A DNA stretch of 7,667 bases from Gammaproteobacteria bacterium. GTDB taxonomy: Bacteria; Pseudomonadota; Gammaproteobacteria; Eutrophobiales; Eutrophobiaceae. The notes below the pieces were generated by a model that had not been told where the DNA came from, did not search any database, and saw only the letters and a list, made by a program, of their open reading frames with translations. The position numbers and the translations under genes were made by a program. The DNA is taken from contig VYCZ01000013.1 of NCBI GenBank assembly GCA_009843675.1, positions 1-7,667 of the forward strand, given 5' to 3'. Positions 5,714 through 7,667 of this stretch are shown here, in pieces (the first letter of the stretch is position 1; the number at the start of each line of letters is the position of its first letter).

Positions 5714-5842
5714 CTAAACCGACGAAGTCGGGGCAGGGTGCAAGGTCTCGTTCACAACCTGTTTGTAACTTTTGCCGCTTCGGTGAGCGGCGTCCTTCAG
5801 CGCTCTTGCAATACTGTCGTCGATTGTCAGTGTCGTTCTCAT
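5714..5842 (-). pseudogene. 3'-truncated vapB, encoding a possible 42-aa ribbon-helix-helix stub
   Basis: The first 34 codons are identical to intact vapB (3265-3366). At 5740 the frame enters the insertion sequence and reads eight more residues, HPAPTSSV, before a TAG at 5714-5716 inside the right inverted repeat. The product would keep the DNA-binding strand and most of both ribbon-helix-helix helices but lack the toxin-binding tail. Unlike the ada fragment, it keeps its own promoter and start codon. Whether the shortened second helix still folds is uncertain. Confidence 0.8.
5715..5731. repeat. Right terminal inverted repeat of the IS
   Basis: Reverse complement of the left repeat with one mismatch. 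Its outer 13 bases (5719-5731) are a perfect hairpin, CCGAC-GAA-GTCGG. Eight further bases, GGCAGGGT (5732-5739), separate it from the 572-bp repeat and have no counterpart at the left end. Confidence 0.8.
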
Positions 5843-6311
5843 ACCTGGACATCATAGCATATTTGATTGAGACATCAAAACATCAAATACACTCCACATG
5901 CGCCGAATCCCATGCGATCATTGCTCTCTTTCGATCGATTCCCCAGTGATAACCTCCCAGGGCGCCCGATGAACGGAGGATGCGATGGCAGGGTATCAGG
6001 TAGGAAACCGGATTGGCGCCCACGGCAGAGGCAGTGGCTCTTACGGCCGTTGGATTGCCAGTCAACCGCGCCAGTTGTTTGTAGGATATGAGACTACCCT
6101 CCCGGACCCTGAGCAGGGCGCGCCAGACGTTGACCTGGAAATTGGTTCCTTTCACGAACAGGTGAAATCCTGACTCATGCCCGTCCTGTGTACCGTTACG
6201 GGGGCTGAATAACCTGCCGGCGGTGTGAGCAGTACTTTGCGGATCATGGAATACCTGCGCGGCGGGCCAGCGCTTCAACAGGGCTTCCGCTTCCTTCTCA
6301 AGTACCTCTTC
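5740..6311. repeat. 572-bp direct repeat, right copy
   Basis: Direct copy of 3264-3835 (offset 2476). It contains ada codons 149-290 as part of the intact gene, the vapB promoter and the first 34 vapB codons. At 6312 the sequence continues into the rest of ada, so this copy is continuous with ada while the left copy is continuous with vapB. Confidence 0.9.
5851..5886 (-). promoter_or_regulatory. Duplicated vapB promoter and operator candidate
   Basis: Same sequence as 3375-3410: -10 TATGAT at 5851-5856, -35 TTGATG at 5873-5878, inverted repeat TTTGAT-N6-ATCAAA at 5862-5879. It would drive the vapB stub and point transcription into the right end of the insertion sequence. Confidence 0.55.
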
Positions 6312-6755
6312 TGTCCCGAACGCCAGTTCACAGATGCCTTTATCGGTCAAAGCCAGAAACATCAACCCGAACGGACTGGGGTGTACGCCGTAACGGATCT
6401 GCAGGCCGCTGCCTGAGCGCTTGTACTGACCGGGAGTAACCGCCTCGATGGAGACGAACTGATCGTGCAGTCGGCCCGGCCCGGATAAACCGAGGTCCAG
6501 CGCGGCATCGAGTACGCTGGTCGATTTGTCCAGCAGTTGCTTGGCGTGCTGTACGGTCAGGTACTCCAAAAACCGCTTGGGACTGACTCCCACCCAGGTC
6601 TTGAATTTGCGCTGGAAATGCCAGGGACTCAACCCGGAATGGGCCGCAATTTGCTCGAGAGAAGGCTGGTCCGCGGCGTTATCCCGGATAAAGGCGATTG
6701 CCTTCGCAATAACCTCGTAATCGCTGTTCAAACCCGGATTGTAAGCAGGTTTCAT
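5883..6755 (-). CDS. AraC-type regulator fused to methylated-DNA-protein-cysteine methyltransferase (Ada-like), 290 aa
   Basis: Repairs O6-alkylguanine in DNA by irreversible transfer of the alkyl group to its own Cys, and probably regulates transcription. Residues 14-112 form an AraC/XylS DNA-binding domain with two helix-turn-helix units (SLEQIAAHSGLSPWHFQRKF; LDAALDLGLSG to VTPGQYK). About residues 120-285 are the methyltransferase: LTDKGICELAFG in the first part, FQVNVWRALLRVREGSLISY, the arginine finger in NPTAVRATASAVGANP (Arg239), the active site SYLIPCHRIL with Cys256, and GGYHWGIDRKRAMI. The N-terminal zinc/Cys domain that senses phosphotriesters in E. coli Ada is absent, so induction must differ. 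Such two-domain proteins are common in proteobacteria. ATG at 6753-6755. Codons 149-290 lie in the duplicated segment, yet the gene is complete. Its end overlaps the vapB-stub promoter. Confidence 0.92.
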   Translation of the reverse strand: MKPAYNPGLNSDYEVIAKAIAFIRDNAADQPSLEQIAAHSGLSPWHFQRKFKTWVGVSPKRFLEYLTVQHAKQLLDKSTSVLDAALDLGLSGPGRLHDQFVSIEAVTPGQYKRSGSGLQIRYGVHPSPFGLMFLALTDKGICELAFGTEEVLEKEAEALLKRWPAAQVFHDPQSTAHTAGRLFSPRNGTQDGHESGFHLFVKGTNFQVNVWRALLRVREGSLISYKQLARLTGNPTAVRATASAVGANPVSYLIPCHRILRSSGALGGYHWGIDRKRAMIAWDSAHVECI

Positions 6756-6862
6756 GTGGAGAGTATAAGTTATTCACTGATCCCATCCACCCGAATCTTG
6801 CTGTTTGATTCATAATTAACGTTATAATTTTGGAATTATTTCGACGAGATTCTTTGGAAAAA
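6756..6862. promoter_or_regulatory. Divergent promoter region between the ada-like gene and hicB
   Basis: This 107-bp AT-rich gap must hold start signals for both directions. Towards hicB there is a consensus -10 TATAAT at 6823-6828 with a weak TTGCTG -35 at 6798-6803 (19-nt spacer). The -10 lies in an inverted repeat ATAATT-TTGG-AATTAT (6824-6839), a candidate operator, and GAATC-N9-GATTC (6793-6811) is a second one. Towards ada only a TATACT-like -10 at 6762-6767 is visible, without a good -35, as expected if an activator is needed. Confidence 0.4.
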
Positions 6863-7147
6863 ATGAAATATTCAATCGTGATTGAAAAAGCAGATACCGG
6901 ATATTCAGCCTACTCTCCTGATATTGCTGGTTGTATAGCAACAGGCGGGACCAGACAAGAGGTGAAAAAGAACATAAAAGAGGCTATTGAATTTCACCTT
7001 GAAGAATTAGCAATGGAAAATCAGGAAATACCGGTACAGCCAATCGGCAGGTTATATGGAGCGTTACAAAATACGGGTTCTTCCGTGACGCTGGAAGAAA
7101 TGGAAGAAGCCGTAATCAGCGGCGCCTGTGAAAGTGATCGCGCTTGA
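6863..7147 (+). CDS. HicB-like antitoxin domain protein, 94 aa
   Basis: Residues 1-55 match the HicB/UPF0150 fold: MKYSIVIEKADTGYSAYSPD, then AGCIATGGTRQEVKKNIKEA and IEFHLEELA. In complete systems HicB inhibits HicA, a small double-stranded-RNA-binding-fold mRNA interferase. No hicA precedes or follows it: upstream is the ada-like gene and downstream a regulator. The tail (about 62-94: RLYGALQNTGSSVTLEEMEEAVISGACE) does not look like the usual DNA-binding C-terminus of HicB. It recalls the toxin-binding tails of AbrB/MazE-type VapB antitoxins; that comparison is from memory. The frame is open back to a TTG at 6830, but that lies at or before the likely transcript start; the ATG at 6863 with GGA at 6856-6858 fits the family start. 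It belongs to an AT-rich segment with the next gene. Confidence 0.75.
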   Translation: MKYSIVIEKADTGYSAYSPDIAGCIATGGTRQEVKKNIKEAIEFHLEELAMENQEIPVQPIGRLYGALQNTGSSVTLEEMEEAVISGACESDRA

Positions 7148-7174
7148 GGGGCAAGGCGTCCGGAAATAACCAAC

Positions 7175-7667
7175 ATGTCCGATCAAATTGCCCAATGGCT
7201 GGTCAGTGCAAAAGTTTCACCACCAAGGCAACTTATTAATGTTTGTCGTCGTCAATCTCTGCTGCAGCAACTGAAAACAAATAAAAATTTCCGTGTTGTC
7301 TGGATAGAAGCAGCTGCGGGATATGGAAAAACCTTGCTCATATCACAATGGCGAGAAGAGATGTTGAAAATCCATAATCATGTCGGATGGATCTCTATTG
7401 ATGTTAACGATGAACCTGATATTTTAATTCCTTATATAGCTTTCAGCCTGCACCGTGCGGGACTGGATATGCTTCCCACAGGACTTTTATTACCATCATT
7501 TCAGGGCATAAGAACCGTTTATAGCTTAGGACGACTGCTGAATCGTATAGAAACGAGCGATCAACCCGTTGCTTTGATTTTTGATGATTGTGAAAATGCC
7601 TCTGCGGAAATAGTGGCACAGGTTTTTGAGCCGTTATTACGAATTAAGGCTGAAATTATGCTCATTT
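7175..7667 (+). CDS. MalT-like LuxR-family ATP-dependent regulator, N-terminal part (runs off the window)
   Basis: The 164 visible residues match the start of the MalT/LAL class of STAND-ATPase regulators. These are large (about 900 aa) cytoplasmic proteins that bind ATP and an inducer, oligomerise and activate transcription through a C-terminal LuxR helix-turn-helix, which lies outside the window. Seen here are an opening pattern QWLVSAKVSPPRQLINVCRR, a Walker A motif EAAAGYGKTLLISQW (Lys52, Thr53), the segment GWISIDVNDEPDILIPYIAF, where the family has its conserved tryptophan and aspartates, and Walker B PVALIFDDCE (131-140). The middle position of the usual APAGYGKT signature is Ala instead of Pro. 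ATG at 7175 follows hicB by 27 nt on the same strand with only a weak GGA ribosome site, so co-transcription is possible. The inducer is unknown. Confidence 0.85.
   Translation, partial: MSDQIAQWLVSAKVSPPRQLINVCRRQSLLQQLKTNKNFRVVWIEAAAGYGKTLLISQWREEMLKIHNHVGWISIDVNDEPDILIPYIAFSLHRAGLDMLPTGLLLPSFQGIRTVYSLGRLLNRIETSDQPVALIFDDCENASAEIVAQVFEPLLRIKAEIMLI

Larger units (their letters stand above)
3836..5739 (-). mobile_element. IS1634-family-like insertion sequence, about 1.9 kb
   Basis: One transposase gene (- strand) lies between imperfect terminal inverted repeats: left 3836-3852 and right 5715-5731 match at 16 of 17 positions (CCGACTTCGWCGGTTTA). The element sits between two 572-bp direct repeats. 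The left end abuts its repeat exactly; on the right, eight further bases (5732-5739) lie between the inverted repeat and the repeat copy. The transposase type, element length and long flanking duplication all fit the IS1634 family. The gene is open throughout, so the element may still be active. Confidence 0.85.

Noticed and set aside
3264..6311. Composite transposon or CRISPR-like reading of the long repeats
   Set aside because: Only one IS copy is present and the repeats are host gene pieces, not IS copies; there is no spaced short-repeat array anywhere in the window.
1..7667. tRNA, rRNA or known riboswitch
   Set aside because: I saw no cloverleaf with a TTCRA loop and no rRNA or riboswitch core sequence on either strand by eye; a covariance-model search would be the decisive test.

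Overview
The window looks like accessory chromosomal DNA of a proteobacterium, most likely a gammaproteobacterium. The HigA, VapBC, AraC-Ogt and MalT-like proteins and the palindromic repeats built on GGGGACA/TGTCCCC fit that group; this is inference, and no ribosomal or other taxonomic marker is present. Base composition is patchy: the transposase is GC-rich, while higA and the hicB/MalT-like end are visibly AT-richer, which suggests pieces of different origin.

Layout. Positions 1-620 hold two copies of a 54-bp palindromic repeat around a small membrane/coiled-coil protein gene; the second copy adjoins the last 30 codons of a HigB-type toxin. An apparently intact antitoxin gene, higA, follows on the + strand (707-1120). 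Convergent to it, on the - strand, reading right to left, are vapB and vapC (GTGA overlap), an isochorismatase-family cysteine hydrolase and an alpha/beta hydrolase of the methylesterase/hydroxynitrile-lyase type. From 3264 to 6311 lies the main event: an IS1634-like insertion sequence (3836-5739, transposase 3940-5595) flanked on both sides by the same 572-bp sequence, identical as far as I can compare it by eye. To the right are an intact AraC-Ogt fusion gene (ada-like, - strand, 5883-6755), then divergently a HicB-like antitoxin (6863-7147) and the beginning of a MalT-like LuxR-family ATPase regulator (7175 to the window end).

How it fits together. Deleting 3836-6311 in silico restores a continuous ada-vapB-vapC gene order, so the 572-bp repeats behave exactly like a target-site duplication of exceptional length. 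Long, variable duplications are a recorded peculiarity of IS1634 and its relative IS1549. Because the duplication covers the vapB promoter, the vapB 5' end and the ada 3' half, the insertion left one complete ada and one complete vapBC, plus two fragments: a promoterless ada 3' half on the left, and on the right a promoter-equipped vapB stub that could encode a 42-aa ribbon-helix-helix protein. The window also carries three toxin-antitoxin relics or solos (higA with a broken higB, hicB without hicA, the vapB stub) beside one intact vapBC, a typical picture of a toxin-antitoxin-rich genomic island.
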